A stretch of 64,000 nucleotides of DNA from assembly GCF_035984545.1 (NCBI RefSeq), contig NZ_JAXCHP010000001.1, forward strand, positions 1,178,001-1,242,000, given 5' to 3'. Below the pieces are notes generated by a model. The model was not told the DNA's origin, searched no databases, and worked only from the letters and a program-made list of their open reading frames with translations. Shown piece by piece: positions 1 through 9,064 of this stretch (within the stretch, counting starts at the first letter, position 1; the number at the start of each line of letters is the position of its first letter). The stretch comes from Cryobacterium sp. GrIS_2_6. Its GTDB lineage: Bacteria; Actinomycetota; Actinomycetes; Actinomycetales; Microbacteriaceae. The position numbers and the translations under genes are program-made.

Positions 1-1329
1 GCCGCCGTCCGTGAGTCGGACGCCTACGCCAACCTGTTGCTGCCGACCCGTATCCAGCGGGCCGCCCTCAGCACGGCGGATGCCGCCCTCGCCACCGAAC
101 TGACCTACGGCACCCTGCGCATGCAGGGCTACTACGATCTCGTTATCGCGGAAGCGGCCGGCCGGCCGGTCTCCGCGATCGACCCGGCCATTCTCGACGT
201 GCTGCGCCTCGGCGCCCACCAGCTGCTCGCGACGCGCGTCGCGACCCATGCCGCCGTCAACGAATCCGTCGAACTGGCCCGCCAGGTCGGCTCCCGTGCT
301 GCGACGGGCTTCACCAACGGCGTGCTCCGCACCATCTCCCGCTCGACCCCGGAGGAGTGGCGCGAACGGGTCCTCGCCGGAGCAGGCTCCGCAGACGATC
401 GGCTCGCCGCCGAGCACTCGCACCCGGTGTGGGTCGTGCGCGCATTCCGGCAGTCGCTGCGCCTCGAAGGCCGTGAGGACGAACTCGAAGACCTGCTTAT
501 CGCCGACAACGCCGCCCCCAGGGTCAACATGGTCGCGCTGCCTGGCATCACGACAGCGGAGGAGACCGCCGGCCTCGGCCGACCCAACGAGTACTCCCCG
601 GTCGGGTTCATGCTCGCGGGCGGAGACCCCGTTCACCTCGTCACCGATCACGACGGCCGCATCCGGGTGCAGGACGAGGGTTCGCAGCTCGCAGCACTCA
701 CCCTGAGCCGGGCCCGCCCCATCACGCCGGGCGAACGCTGGCTTGACCTCTGCGCCGGACCCGGCGGCAAGGCGGCCCTGCTCGCCGCAGAAGCACGGGC
801 GGGCGGCGCCGAACTCGTCGCGAACGAGCTCGTGCCGGCCAGGGCCACGCTCGTGCGCCGCGCCCTCTCCGCGGTTCCCGGCACCGTTCCGGTCTGGGAA
901 CTCGACGGGACCCGCATTGCCGTCAACCACTCCGAGGAATTCGACCGCATCCTGCTCGACGCACCGTGCACGGGCCTTGGCGCACTGCGTCGCCGGCCGG
1001 AGGCGCGCTGGCGCAAGCTTCCGCGCGACGTCGCCGAACTCTCCGACCTGCAGTCCGGCCTCATCGACGCGGCGCTCGGCGCCCTGAAGCCCGGCGGCCT
1101 CCTTGCATACGTCACGTGCTCACCGCACATCGCGGAGAGCCGCGGCATCGTCGCGACGGCGTTCAGGAAGTGGGGAGACCGGGTGCGGGCCGTCGACACC
1201 GCCGCGGTCGTCCAGGGACTCAGCGGCAGGCCGCTCGACCTGCCCGGCGACGGAACGAGCGTGCAGCTCTGGCCGCACCGCCACGGAACCGACGCGATGT
1301 TCATCACCCTGCTCGAGCGCAGCGCCTAG
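1..1329 (+). CDS. rsmB: 16S rRNA m5C967 methyltransferase RsmB, 5'-truncated by the window edge
   Basis: Cytosolic SAM-dependent methyltransferase that makes 5-methylcytosine at position 967 (E. coli numbering) of 16S rRNA. The reading frame is open from base 1 (AAVRESDAYANLLL...), so the true start lies upstream. The N-terminal part looks like the NusB-like RNA-binding domain (helical, with HAAVNESVELAR). The C-terminal catalytic domain has the SAM loop LCAGPGGKAALL, motif IV DAPCTGLGALRRRPEARWR with the PC cysteine, and motif VI YVTCSPH with the catalytic TCS cysteine. The C-terminus is complete. rpe follows after 47 nt and has its own -10 element. In related genomes fmt usually lies upstream, but that is outside this window. 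Confidence 0.95.
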   Translation, partial: AAVRESDAYANLLLPTRIQRAALSTADAALATELTYGTLRMQGYYDLVIAEAAGRPVSAIDPAILDVLRLGAHQLLATRVATHAAVNESVELARQVGSRAATGFTNGVLRTISRSTPEEWRERVLAGAGSADDRLAAEHSHPVWVVRAFRQSLRLEGREDELEDLLIADNAAPRVNMVALPGITTAEETAGLGRPNEYSPVGFMLAGGDPVHLVTDHDGRIRVQDEGSQLAALTLSRARPITPGERWLDLCAGPGGKAALLAAEARAGGAELVANELVPARATLVRRALSAVPGTVPVWELDGTRIAVNHSEEFDRILLDAPCTGLGALRRRPEARWRKLPRDVAELSDLQSGLIDAALGALKPGGLLAYVTCSPHIAESRGIVATAFRKWGDRVRAVDTAAVVQGLSGRPLDLPGDGTSVQLWPHRHGTDAMFITLLERSA

Positions 1330-1364
1330 ACGGCAGAGGGGTCTGGGCGGCGTGCCTGCGGCGA

Positions 1365-1376
1365 TAGGGTGAAGTC
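1365..1376 (+). promoter_or_regulatory. rpe -10 element (TAGGGT), leaderless spacing
   Basis: The hexamer TAGGGT at 1365-1370 is followed by 6 nt and then the rpe ATG at 1377. Transcription would begin at or next to the start codon, giving a leaderless mRNA. No Shine-Dalgarno sequence is evident. Inference from sequence only. Confidence 0.55.
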
Positions 1377-2045
1377 ATGCCGATCAGGATCAGCCCCAGC
1401 ATTCTCGCCGCAGACTTCGCGAACCTGGAACGCGACCTCGGCCGCATCCGCACCGCCGACCTCGTGCACGTCGACGTGATGGACAACCATTTCGTGCCGA
1501 ACCTGACATTCGGGCTCCCCGTCGTCGAGCGCATCATGCAGGTCTCTGCGCTGCCCGTCGACGCGCACCTCATGATCGAGGATCCGGAACGGTGGGCACC
1601 GAAATTCGCCGAGGCCGGGGCGTTCTCCGTGACCTTCCACGGTGAGGCGACGACCAACCCGGTCGCGCTCGCCCGCAAACTCCGGGCAGCAGGCGCCCGC
1701 GCGGGCATCGCCCTGAAGCCGGGCACCGCCATCGAGCCGTACCTCGAGTTCCTCGCCGAATTCGACCAGGTCCTCGTGATGACCGTCGAGCCCGGTTTCG
1801 GCGGCCAGAGCTTCCTGCCGTCGACCATGCGCAAGCTCCATACGGTGGCGGATGCCGTCAGGGCCAGTGGCAGGGACATCTGGCTGCAGGTCGACGGCGG
1901 CATCACGGAGGAGACCATCGTCGTGGCCGCAGAGGCTGGCGCGGATACCTTCGTCGCCGGCTCGAGCGTGTTCGGTTTCCCGGATCCCGAGGCCCGGATC
2001 GCGCTCTTGAGGACTGCTGCGACCGCGCACTCGCACGCGCACTAG
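1377..2045 (+). CDS. rpe: Ribulose-phosphate 3-epimerase
   Basis: Interconverts ribulose 5-phosphate and xylulose 5-phosphate in the pentose phosphate pathway, using a TIM-barrel metal-dependent enzyme in the cytosol. The 222-residue length is normal. It shows the family signatures SPSILAADFANL near the N-terminus, HVDVMDNHFVPNLTFG (metal-binding His and catalytic Asp), HLMIEDP, TVEPGFGGQSFLP and QVDGGI. The ATG at 1377 is chosen because the family N-terminus (I-SPSILAADF) starts immediately after it. The rest of the pentose phosphate genes lie far away at 53.6-61.8 kb, so rpe travels with rsmB and the his genes here. Confidence 0.97.
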   Translation: MPIRISPSILAADFANLERDLGRIRTADLVHVDVMDNHFVPNLTFGLPVVERIMQVSALPVDAHLMIEDPERWAPKFAEAGAFSVTFHGEATTNPVALARKLRAAGARAGIALKPGTAIEPYLEFLAEFDQVLVMTVEPGFGGQSFLPSTMRKLHTVADAVRASGRDIWLQVDGGITEETIVVAAEAGADTFVAGSSVFGFPDPEARIALLRTAATAHSHAH

Positions 2046-2057
2046 TAACCTAGGGGA

Positions 2058-2321
2058 GTGAAAACATTCGACAACCTCTTCGCTGAACTGGGCGAAAAAG
2101 CACTCAACCGGCCGGAAGGCTCCGGAACCGTCCGTGAACTCGACGCGGGAGTGCATGCCATCGGCAAGAAGATCGTCGAAGAAGCTGCCGAAGTCTGGAT
2201 GGCCGCGGAGTTTCAGAGCGACGAGGAAACCGCCGCAGAGATGAGCCAGCTGCTCTACCACGTGCAGGTCATGATGCTGGCGAAGGGGCTCACCCTCGCC
2301 GACGTCTACAAGCACCTCTGA
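2058..2321 (+). CDS. hisE: Phosphoribosyl-ATP pyrophosphatase
   Basis: Second step of histidine synthesis: hydrolyses phosphoribosyl-ATP to phosphoribosyl-AMP and pyrophosphate. It is an 87-residue all-alpha protein of the MazG-like fold. The sequence [16 protein letters not shown] carries the EEAxE metal-binding motif, and a second acidic helix surrounds [14 protein letters not shown]. The start is GTG at 2058, since the protein opens with the family-typical [19 protein letters not shown] hexamer at 2046-2051 and an overlapping AGGGGA lie just upstream, so either leaderless or SD-led initiation is possible. hisG follows 77 nt later. In this genome HisE is separate from HisI (they are fused in enterobacteria). 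Confidence 0.95.
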   Translation: MKTFDNLFAELGEKALNRPEGSGTVRELDAGVHAIGKKIVEEAAEVWMAAEFQSDEETAAEMSQLLYHVQVMMLAKGLTLADVYKHL

Positions 2322-2398
2322 ACCGGCCGCCGCAGCGGCCGCCGCCGCCGATAGCCCCGAGACGCCACCCCGAGAACTGACCTGCTGAGAGTGTTGAG

Positions 2399-3238
2399 AT
2401 GCTGAGAATTGCCGTGCCCAACAAGGGCTCCCTGTCCGAAACCGCGGCACAGATGCTGCACGAGGCCGGGTACACCGGGCGTCGCGACCCGCGCGACCTC
2501 GTCGTGTCCGACCCGCGCAACGGCGTCGAGTTCTTCTACCTGCGTCCGCGGGACATCGCCACATACGTCGGCAGCGGGGCGCTCGACGTCGGAATCACCG
2601 GCCGGGACCTTCTGCTCGATTCCGGCTCCCCGGCACGGGAGATCGCGAGCCTCGACTTCGGCGACTCGACCTTCCGCTTCGCGGGCCCCGCCGGACGCTT
2701 CGGCGAGCTGAGCGACCTCGAAGGGCTCCGCGTCGCGACGAGCTACCCCGGTCTCGTCGAAGCCTTCCTGGCCCGTCACTCCGTCACGGTGACCCTCGTG
2801 ACCCTCGACGGCGCCGTCGAGTCCGCCGTCCAACTGGGTGTCGCGGATGCTGTCGCCGACGTCGTCTCGACCGGAACGACCCTGCGCAAGGCCGGCCTCG
2901 AGATCTTCGGCCCGGTCATCCTCGAATCGACGGCGGTCCTGATCACCTCCGAGAACGAGAACGCCGGAATCCACACGCTCCTCCGCCGGCTGCAGGGCGT
3001 GCTCGTCGCCCGCCAGTACGTGCTGATGGACTACGACATCCCGCTCGTCAAACTCGACGCGGCCTGCCTGCTCGCCCCCGGAATCGAGTCACCCACGGTG
3101 TCGAGCCTGCACGACCCCGACTGGGTCGCCGTGCGCGTGATGGTCCCGCGTCACGACAGCAACCACGTCATGGACGCCCTCTACGAGCTCGGCGCCCGGG
3201 CCATCCTGATCAGCGCCATCCACAACGCCCGCCTGTAG
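2399..3238 (+). CDS. hisG: ATP phosphoribosyltransferase (long form)
   Basis: Commits ATP and PRPP to histidine synthesis by forming N1-(5-phosphoribosyl)-ATP; usually feedback-inhibited by histidine. At 279 residues it is the long form, with two periplasmic-binding-like catalytic lobes ([11 protein letters not shown] at the N-terminus and the PRPP loop region around [15 protein letters not shown]) followed by an ACT-like regulatory domain (from about residue 205 to the end). The long form works without HisZ. The start ATG at 2399 fits the conserved N-terminus exactly. It is followed after 68 nt by hisF, which has a clear ribosome binding site (CCGGAGG). Confidence 0.96.
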   Translation: MLRIAVPNKGSLSETAAQMLHEAGYTGRRDPRDLVVSDPRNGVEFFYLRPRDIATYVGSGALDVGITGRDLLLDSGSPAREIASLDFGDSTFRFAGPAGRFGELSDLEGLRVATSYPGLVEAFLARHSVTVTLVTLDGAVESAVQLGVADAVADVVSTGTTLRKAGLEIFGPVILESTAVLITSENENAGIHTLLRRLQGVLVARQYVLMDYDIPLVKLDAACLLAPGIESPTVSSLHDPDWVAVRVMVPRHDSNHVMDALYELGARAILISAIHNARL

Positions 3239-3306
3239 AACCCGATTGTGGGCAGAATAGCAACGGGCGGAACAACACTGGGCAGCAGAGCCCCGGAGGT
3301 GCAATC

Positions 3307-4068
3307 GTGAGTCTTGCCGTGCGGGTCATTCCGTGCCTCGACGTGGCCAACGGCCGGGTCGTCAAGGGCGTCAACTTCCAGAACCTCAGGGACGCGGGCG
3401 ACCCTGTCGAACTGGCGCGCCGGTACTACGAGCAGGGTGCAGACGAACTCACGTTCCTCGACGTCACCGCGACCGTCGACAACCGGGCGACGACGTACGA
3501 CGTCGTGCGCGCCACCGCGGAGCAGGTCTTCATCCCGCTCACCGTCGGCGGCGGGATCCGGGGAGTCGAGGACGTCTCGCGGCTGCAGGCGAGCGGCGCT
3601 GACAAGGTCGGCGTCAACAGCGCCGCAATCCTCCGCCCTGCCCTGATCGGCGAGATCGCCGACCGCTTCGGTTCCCAGGTGCTCGTCCTGTCCCTCGACG
3701 TGAAGCGCAGCGACCGCACGGAGTCCGGGTTCGTCGTGACGACCCACGGCGGCCGCACGGAGACCGACCTCGACGCCCTCGCCTGGGCCAGGCTCGCGAT
3801 CGAACTCGGAGCGGGGGAGCTGCTCGTCAACTCCATCGACGCGGACGGGACCAAGAGCGGCTTCGACCTCGAGCTGATCGGCCTCATGCGCGAAATCAGT
3901 ACCGTACCTGTGATCGCATCCGGCGGCGCTGGACGGGTCGAAGACTTTCCGCCCGCGATCCTGGCAGGCGCAGACGCCGTCCTCGCGGCATCCGTCTTTC
4001 ACAACGGGGAGCTCAGTATCGGAGACGTCAAACACGAACTCGCCAGGGAAGGACTCGTGGTGCGCTGA
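3307..4068 (+). CDS. hisF: Imidazole glycerol phosphate synthase cyclase subunit
   Basis: Uses ammonia supplied by HisH to convert PRFAR to imidazole glycerol phosphate and AICAR. It is a 253-residue (beta/alpha)8 barrel. Family marks are [18 protein letters not shown] (catalytic Asp in CLDV), [39 protein letters not shown] (second catalytic Asp) and VIASGGAG. It starts with GTG at 3307 behind an SD (GGAGG 3294-3298). Its stop overlaps the hisI start by one base (TGATG), implying translational coupling. hisH and hisA are not in this window. Confidence 0.97.
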   Translation: MSLAVRVIPCLDVANGRVVKGVNFQNLRDAGDPVELARRYYEQGADELTFLDVTATVDNRATTYDVVRATAEQVFIPLTVGGGIRGVEDVSRLQASGADKVGVNSAAILRPALIGEIADRFGSQVLVLSLDVKRSDRTESGFVVTTHGGRTETDLDALAWARLAIELGAGELLVNSIDADGTKSGFDLELIGLMREISTVPVIASGGAGRVEDFPPAILAGADAVLAASVFHNGELSIGDVKHELAREGLVVR

Positions 4069-4487
4069 TGACACCCCTGCAGACCATCGACGACGCCCTC
4101 GGGTGCGCCGCCTTCAATGCGGACGGTCTCCTGCCCGCCGTGATCCAGCAGTGGGACACCCGCGAGGTGCTCATGCTCGGCTGGATGAACGAGGAAGCCC
4201 TCCGGCGGACCTTCTCAGAGGGCCGCGTGACATTCTGGTCACGTTCGCGCCAGGAATACTGGCGCAAGGGCGACACGTCCGGGCACGCCCAGTACGTGCG
4301 CGGCGCCGCGTTCGACTGCGACGCCGACACCCTGCTCGTCCAGGTCGACCAGGTCGGCGGGGCCTGCCACACCGGCACCCGTACGTGCTTCGACGGGCGG
4401 GACATCGACGTCGCCCACGGCGCCAGGCCCGATGCGCCAGACCCCGATGCGCCAGACCCCGACGCGACAGACGGAGAACACGCATGA
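4068..4487 (+). CDS. hisI: Phosphoribosyl-AMP cyclohydrolase with a repeat-encoded acidic tail
   Basis: Opens the adenine ring of phosphoribosyl-AMP in histidine synthesis; Zn- and Mg-dependent. Conserved features: [33 protein letters not shown], the metal-binding stretch [12 protein letters not shown] and the later zinc cysteines in [12 protein letters not shown]. The catalytic domain ends near residue 115. The last ~20 residues are a Pro/Asp/Ala tail encoded by three near-identical 15-bp tandem units, probably dispensable and variable. Stop and start codons are coupled on both sides: TGATG with hisF and ATGA with trpE, joining the histidine and tryptophan genes into one transcript unit. Confidence 0.96.
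   Translation: MTPLQTIDDALGCAAFNADGLLPAVIQQWDTREVLMLGWMNEEALRRTFSEGRVTFWSRSRQEYWRKGDTSGHAQYVRGAAFDCDADTLLVQVDQVGGACHTGTRTCFDGRDIDVAHGARPDAPDPDAPDPDATDGEHA
4427..4471 (+). repeat. Three 15-bp tandem repeats in the 3' end of hisI
   Basis: Units of ccccgatgcgccaga (4442-4456), a first copy differing at one base (4427-4441) and a third with two changes (4457-4471). In frame they encode repeated PDAPD-like pentapeptides. The unit is a multiple of three, so copy-number change keeps the hisI frame and the ATGA junction with trpE. Confidence 0.85.
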
Positions 4488-6028
4488 CGACGGATGCCCA
4501 GACGAGCACGGCCGGCACGACGACGGCCGCGCAGTTCGACGCGCTGATTGCCGGGCACCGCGTCATCCCCGTGATCCGCGAACTCTTCGCGGACGGGGAG
4601 ACCCCCGTCGGCATCTACCGCAAACTCGCGGCCGGCCAACCGGGCAGCTTCCTGCTCGAGTCGGCGGAACAGGGCGGCATCTGGTCGCGGTTCTCCTTCG
4701 TCGGGGTGTCGTCGTTCGGCGTCCTCACCCAGCAGGGTTCGGAAACCCGGTGGATCCCCTACGGCGTCGACGCAGCACGCGTCCTCGGCCCTGCAGCGGC
4801 CCAGCCGCCGCTCGAGGCCCTCGCCACCCTGTACGCCCGCTGGCAGACGCCGCGGCTTCCCGGACACCCGCCGTTGACCGGCGGTCTCGTCGGCTTCATC
4901 GGCTGGGAGGCCGTTCGCCAGTTGGAACGCCTGCCCAATCAGCCCACCGCAGACTATGACGTACCAGGCCAGGCCTTCAGTTTCGTGGCAGACCTCGTCG
5001 CAATCGACCACAAGTTCGGCACTGTCCAGCTGATCGCCAACGTCCTGAACGACGGGATCGACGCCGCGGACACGCTCTGGGCGACCGCCCAGGCCAGGCT
5101 CGATTCGATGCAGGCCAGGCTCGCCGTGCCAGCGGCAGCCTGGCTCGCCGAGGTTGACATGTCGGCCCCCGCGACGATGCGCGCCCGCACCAGCCGCGAC
5201 GACTTCCTGGCCTCCGTCGACACCGCCAAGCGGCACATCGTCGACGGGGACATCTTCCAGGTCGTCATCTCCCAGCGTTTCGACCAGGAGTGCACGGCCG
5301 ACCCGATCGACGTCTACCGGGTGCTCCGCAGCCTCAACCCGAGCCCGTACATGTACCTGCTCGGCCTCGAGTCCGCGACAGGGGAACCGTACTGGATCGT
5401 CGGATCGTCCCCTGAGGCCCTCGTCAAGGTCCAGAACGGGCGCGTGTTCACCCACCCGATCGCCGGATCCAAGCCGCGCGGTACCACCCCGGAGCAGGAC
5501 GCCTCCTATGAAACCGAGCTCGCCGGTGACCCCAAGGAAGGTGCGGAACACCTGATGCTCGTCGACCTCGCCAGGAACGACCTGCTCAAGGTCTGCGCAC
5601 CCGGCTCCGTCGAGGTCACCGAATTCAAGCGCATCGAGCGATTCAGCCACATCATGCACCTCGTCTCGTCCGTCGAGGGCAACCTGCTGCAGGGGAAGAC
5701 GGCCATCGACGTGTTCCGGGCGACCTTCCCGGCCGGAACCCTGTCCGGGGCGCCGAAGCCGCGGGCGCTCGAAATCATCGACGATCTCGAGCCCACCCAG
5801 CGCGGTGTCTACGGGGGAGTGGTCGGCTACTTCGGGTTCGCCGGGGACGCGGACCTGGCCATCGCCATCCGCACCGCCACGATCAGCAACGGTGTGGCCA
5901 GGGTGCAGGCCGGGGGAGGCCTCGTCGCAGACTCCGATCCCGCGAGCGAGTTCCAGGAATCGGTCAACAAGGCCGCGGCACCGCTGCGCGCCGTCGCGAT
6001 CGCCAACGCCATGAAGCGGGTGCACTAG
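4484..6028 (+). CDS. trpE: Anthranilate synthase component I
   Basis: Converts chorismate to anthranilate with ammonia from TrpG; first step of tryptophan synthesis. The start ATG at 4484 overlaps the hisI stop (ATGA), giving 514 residues, normal for the family. The allosteric tryptophan-binding motif LLES-x10-S is intact (residues 57-71), so feedback inhibition is expected. The chorismate-binding domain (about 210-510) shows [68 protein letters not shown] and GVVGYFGF. No trpG or trpD lies in the window, so the glutaminase subunit and the transferase must be encoded elsewhere. Confidence 0.97.
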   Translation: MTTDAQTSTAGTTTAAQFDALIAGHRVIPVIRELFADGETPVGIYRKLAAGQPGSFLLESAEQGGIWSRFSFVGVSSFGVLTQQGSETRWIPYGVDAARVLGPAAAQPPLEALATLYARWQTPRLPGHPPLTGGLVGFIGWEAVRQLERLPNQPTADYDVPGQAFSFVADLVAIDHKFGTVQLIANVLNDGIDAADTLWATAQARLDSMQARLAVPAAAWLAEVDMSAPATMRARTSRDDFLASVDTAKRHIVDGDIFQVVISQRFDQECTADPIDVYRVLRSLNPSPYMYLLGLESATGEPYWIVGSSPEALVKVQNGRVFTHPIAGSKPRGTTPEQDASYETELAGDPKEGAEHLMLVDLARNDLLKVCAPGSVEVTEFKRIERFSHIMHLVSSVEGNLLQGKTAIDVFRATFPAGTLSGAPKPRALEIIDDLEPTQRGVYGGVVGYFGFAGDADLAIAIRTATISNGVARVQAGGGLVADSDPASEFQESVNKAAAPLRAVAIANAMKRVH

Positions 6029-6676
6029 GTGACGCGAACCGGCCGCACCCTCAAGCTCCGGCTGGTGCTCCTCGTGATCGCCGCGAGCGGACTCGCTCTC
6101 CTCGCCTGGAGCCAGGTCTGGATCGACGTACGCGTCGTGCAGGGGTCATCGACCGTCGACCTGCCGATCAGCGGTTCGACAGCAGCGGGCGCGCTGAGCG
6201 CCCTCGCCCTCGCCGGGCTCGCCCTCGCCGGCGCACTCACGATCGCGGGCCCCGTGATCCGGGTGGTGCTCGGCGCCCTCGAGGTGCTCCTCGGCTTCTC
6301 GGTGTCCCTCGGCGCCGCCCTCGCCATCGGCAACCCCGCCGCCGCGAGCGCGGCCGGGATCACGAAGGCGACCGGCATCGCGGGCAATGCCTCGATCCAG
6401 GACGGCGTCACGGCGGCCGCCCTCACGCCCTGGGCCTTCGCCGGCTTCGCGGCCGGTGCCATCATGGCCGTGGCCGGTGTCGCCATCCTCGTCACGACTC
6501 GCCGCTGGCCCGGCGCGACGAGTCGATACCAGGCCGTGCGCTTCGAGCCCGCGGACGGTGCACCCGGCAGCCAGCCGGCTGCTTCCGCCGGTGAAGACGA
6601 GCGAGAGGATGCCGTCATCACCTGGGACGGGCTGACCCGCGGCGACGATCCCACCGAGACGGCCGGTGACCGGTGA
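6029..6676 (+). CDS. Trp-operon-associated membrane protein (TIGR02234-like)
   Basis: 215-residue integral membrane protein encoded directly after trpE (GTG start immediately abutting the trpE stop). It has four hydrophobic segments: about residues 10-30 (LVLLVIAASGLALLAWS), 50-75, 80-105 and 130-155, followed by a polar, acidic C-terminal tail. The WSQVWIDVRV sequence after the first helix and the position between trpE and trpC match a small actinobacterial family repeatedly found in trp operons. The function is unknown; tryptophan transport or membrane sensing is only a guess from location. A promoter-like element sits in and after its 3' end (6666-6695). Confidence 0.8.
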   Translation: MTRTGRTLKLRLVLLVIAASGLALLAWSQVWIDVRVVQGSSTVDLPISGSTAAGALSALALAGLALAGALTIAGPVIRVVLGALEVLLGFSVSLGAALAIGNPAAASAAGITKATGIAGNASIQDGVTAAALTPWAFAGFAAGAIMAVAGVAILVTTRRWPGATSRYQAVRFEPADGAPGSQPAASAGEDEREDAVITWDGLTRGDDPTETAGDR

Positions 6677-6695
6677 TCGGCGCCGCCGCTAGACT
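6666..6695 (+). promoter_or_regulatory. Possible internal trp-operon promoter
   Basis: GTGACC at 6666-6671, an 18-nt spacer and TAGACT at 6690-6695 resemble a sigma-70-type promoter. It would give a leader of about 70 nt ahead of the small gene at 6775. TAGACT recurs as a -10 hexamer elsewhere in the window. The leader has no cluster of Trp codons, so classical attenuation is not indicated. Confidence 0.4.
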
Positions 6696-6774
6696 TGAGC
6701 CGCAGCAGGATCCACATCCCCCGCGTCCGCAGATGACGCCCATGCGTACGCAGTTGACGCCCAGAAGGAGAACC

Positions 6775-7002
6775 ATGAGCTTCGAGTCGGTAGACCCAGG
6801 CGAAGGCCACTCGATCGCGGCCTGGACGGCTGTCGTCGTCATGCTCGTCGCGATCACGATCGGCACCGTCGCCTTCTTCCTCGATGTGCCGTGGCTGGTA
6901 TGGGCCTCTGCCGTCCTCCTCGTCCTCGGCCCGATCGCCGGGTTCGTACTGAGCCGGCTGGGCTACGGCGTCGCCGACGTCGCGCCGCACGAGAGTCATT
7001 AG
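6775..7002 (+). CDS. HGxxPAAW-family small membrane protein
   Basis: 75-residue protein with two hydrophobic helices (about residues 15-39 and 42-63), linked by a short FLDVPWL turn. The N-terminal segment GHSIAAW corresponds to the HGxxPAAW motif of a small actinobacterial membrane family commonly found beside trp genes. The ATG at 6775 is preferred over upstream options because it follows a good ribosome binding site (AGAAGGAG, 6762-6769) and places the motif near the N-terminus. Four bases separate its stop from trpC, so the two are probably co-translated. The role is unknown. Confidence 0.8.
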   Translation: MSFESVDPGEGHSIAAWTAVVVMLVAITIGTVAFFLDVPWLVWASAVLLVLGPIAGFVLSRLGYGVADVAPHESH

Positions 7003-7006
7003 CCGA

Positions 7007-7777
7007 GTGCTTTCCGAACTCCTCGCCGGGGCACTGTCAGACGCCGCTGAACGGCGTCTGACCCGTCCGTTCGCCGCCGTCGAATCGGCGGCCCTCGATC
7101 GCGCCCCCGCCATCGACGCCCTGCACGCCCTCACACCGGCAGACAGGGTCAAGATCATCGCGGAAGTGAAGCGGGCGAGTCCGTCCCGGGGCACCCTCGC
7201 CGAGATCTCGGACCCTGCCGCCCTCGCCGTCTCCTATGAGTTCGGCGGGGCAAGCGCCATCAGCGTGCTCACCGAGGGACGCCGCTTCCTCGGGTCCCTC
7301 GCCGACCTCGAGCAGGTGCGGGCCGCTGTGTCCGTCCCCGTGCTCCGCAAGGACTTCATCGGCGAGCCGTACCAGGTCCTCGAGGCCAGGGCTGCGGGCG
7401 CCGACCTCGTGTTGCTCATCGTCGCGGCACTCGACCAGGCCACCCTCGGGTCCCTCCAGGCCCTCGTCCGCGAACTCGGCATGACGGCCCTCGTCGAGAC
7501 CCATAGCGCCGAAGAGGTCGACCGTGCACTGGATATCGGTGCAAGCCTCGTCGGGGTCAACGCCCGCGACCTGTCGACCTTCCAGCTGGACCAGGAGCTC
7601 TTCGGCCGCCTCGCCGACAGGATCCCCTCGGGTGTCGTCCGCGTCGCAGAATCAGCGGTCAAGACAGCCGCGGACGTCGCGCACTACCGTGCCGCCGGCG
7701 CCGACGTCGTCCTCGTCGGCGAAGCGCTTGTCACGAACGATCCCATCCTCACCCTCACCGAATTTCTGGCGGTCTAG
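7007..7777 (+). CDS. trpC: Indole-3-glycerol phosphate synthase
   Basis: Closes the pyrrole ring: CdRP to indole-3-glycerol phosphate, CO2 and water. The 256-residue TIM barrel is of normal length. Active-site segments: IIAEVKRASPSRG (catalytic Lys), the substrate-Glu region SVLTEGRRFLGS, VLRKDFIGEPYQV (second catalytic Lys), LLIVAAL, LVGVNARDLSTF and RVAESAV. The start is GTG at 7007, giving the usual N-terminus. The last codons and stop (TAG 7775-7777) lie inside the first copy of a 42-nt duplication; the trpB start lies in the second copy. Confidence 0.97.
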   Translation: MLSELLAGALSDAAERRLTRPFAAVESAALDRAPAIDALHALTPADRVKIIAEVKRASPSRGTLAEISDPAALAVSYEFGGASAISVLTEGRRFLGSLADLEQVRAAVSVPVLRKDFIGEPYQVLEARAAGADLVLLIVAALDQATLGSLQALVRELGMTALVETHSAEEVDRALDIGASLVGVNARDLSTFQLDQELFGRLADRIPSGVVRVAESAVKTAADVAHYRAAGADVVLVGEALVTNDPILTLTEFLAV

Positions 7778-7866
7778 ATGTCCACGTTCCTTCGAACTGT
7801 GGTCCCCATGCTCACATCCCGTTGCACCGAATTTCTGGCGGTATAAATGTCCACGTCCCTTCGAAC
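7756..7866 (+). repeat. Tandem duplication spanning the trpC end and trpB start
   Basis: Copy 1 (7756-7797) and copy 2 (7825-7866) are 39/42 identical. Both contain ACCGAATTTCTGGCGGT, a stop codon, an ATG abutting it, and TCCACG...TTCGAAC. Weaker similarity continues upstream of each copy (CCCATcCTCAC versus CCCATgCTCAC). The offset is 69 nt, a multiple of three. Copy 1 supplies the trpC stop (TAG) and copy 2 the trpB start. Confidence 0.9.
7778..7846 (+). CDS. 22-codon chimeric small ORF between trpC and trpB
   Basis: The frame starts at an ATG directly abutting the trpC stop (TAGATG) and ends with TAA directly abutting the trpB ATG (TAAATG). Its beginning, MSTFLRT, copies the TrpB N-terminus (MSTSLRT) and its end, TEFLAV, copies the TrpC C-terminus, because it was created by the junction duplication. 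It may only relay ribosomes from trpC to trpB by termination-reinitiation. It has no Trp codons and no recognisable function, and there is no separate Shine-Dalgarno sequence for trpB. Whether the peptide is stable or useful is unknown. Confidence 0.4.
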   Translation: MSTFLRTVVPMLTSRCTEFLAV

Positions 7867-9064
7867 CGAAACAGGCCCGTACTTCGGCGACTTCGGAGGC
7901 CGGTTCGTCCCGGAGTCGCTCGTCGCAGCCCTCGACGAGCTCACGAGCGAATATGCGCTGGCCAAGGTCGACCCGGCCTTCGCCGCTGAGCTGATGGAAC
8001 TGCACAGGAGCTATACCGGCCGACCGTCGATCATCACGGAGGTGCCGCGGTTCGCCGCGCACGCCGGTGGCGCCCGGGTGATCCTCAAGCGCGAAGACCT
8101 CAACCACACCGGGTCCCACAAGATCAACAACGCTCTCGGCCAGGCGCTTCTCACCAAGCGCATCGGCAAGACCCGGGTCATCGCCGAGACTGGCGCCGGC
8201 CAGCACGGCGTCGCGACCGCGACCGTCGCCGCGCTGTTCGGGCTCGAATGCGTCGTCTATATGGGCGAGGTCGACACCGAACGGCAGGCACTCAACGTCG
8301 CACGGATGCGCCTCCTCGGTGCAGAGGTCGTCTCCGTCCGTACCGGGTCGCGCACCCTGAAGGACGCGATCAATGACGCCATGCGCGACTGGGTCACGAA
8401 CGTCGAGACGACCAACTACATCTTCGGCACCGTCGCAGGTCCGCACCCCTTCCCCGCGATGGTGCGCGACTTCCAGAAGATCATCGGAGAAGAAGCCCGC
8501 GCCCAAGTGCTCGAGCTCACCGGGCGCCTCCCCGACGCCGTCACCGCGTGCGTCGGCGGCGGTTCCAACGCCATCGGAATCTTCGACGCCTTCCTGGACG
8601 ACCCCACCGTCGCCCTTTACGGGTACGAGGCGGGCGGTGAGGGCATCGAGACCCCGCGCCACGCCGCGACCCTGACCAAGGGACGCCCGGGGATCCTGCA
8701 CGGGGCGCGCAGCCTCATGCTGCAGGACGAGGACGGCCAGACCGTCGAGTCGCACTCCATCTCGGCCGGACTCGACTACCCGGGGGTCGGACCAGAGCAC
8801 TCCTGGCTCTCGACAATCGGCCGGGCGACGTACCTGCCGGTCACCGACGCCGCGGCGATGGACGCCTTCCGCCTCCTCAGCCGCACGGAGGGCATCATCC
8901 CGGCGATCGAGTCGGCCCATGCCCTCGCCGGAACCCTCGAGCTCGGCAAACGGCTCGGACCGGAGGCGACCATCCTGGTCAGCCTCAGCGGTCGCGGGGA
9001 CAAGGACATGGAAACGGCGGGCCGATACTTCGACCTGCTCGACGAGGGTGCACAGCAGCTATGA
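7847..9064 (+). CDS. trpB: Tryptophan synthase beta chain
   Basis: PLP enzyme that condenses indole (channelled from TrpA) with serine to give tryptophan. It has 405 residues. The PLP lysine is Lys92 in [10 protein letters not shown]. Other marks are the N-terminal [27 protein letters not shown], the phosphate-binding [10 protein letters not shown], and [16 protein letters not shown] near the C-terminus. The ATG at 7847 lies in the second duplication copy and abuts the stop of the 22-codon ORF. No good SD is visible, so coupling to upstream translation is likely. Its stop overlaps the trpA start (ATGA). Confidence 0.97.
   Translation: MSTSLRTETGPYFGDFGGRFVPESLVAALDELTSEYALAKVDPAFAAELMELHRSYTGRPSIITEVPRFAAHAGGARVILKREDLNHTGSHKINNALGQALLTKRIGKTRVIAETGAGQHGVATATVAALFGLECVVYMGEVDTERQALNVARMRLLGAEVVSVRTGSRTLKDAINDAMRDWVTNVETTNYIFGTVAGPHPFPAMVRDFQKIIGEEARAQVLELTGRLPDAVTACVGGGSNAIGIFDAFLDDPTVALYGYEAGGEGIETPRHAATLTKGRPGILHGARSLMLQDEDGQTVESHSISAGLDYPGVGPEHSWLSTIGRATYLPVTDAAAMDAFRLLSRTEGIIPAIESAHALAGTLELGKRLGPEATILVSLSGRGDKDMETAGRYFDLLDEGAQQL

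Noticed and set aside
4427..4471. CRISPR-like repeats
   Set aside because: The units are contiguous 15-bp coding repeats without spacers.
7778..7846. Classical Trp attenuator leader peptide at the trpC-trpB junction
   Set aside because: The small ORF contains no Trp codon and no terminator/antiterminator hairpins follow it. Its sequence is explained by the duplication.
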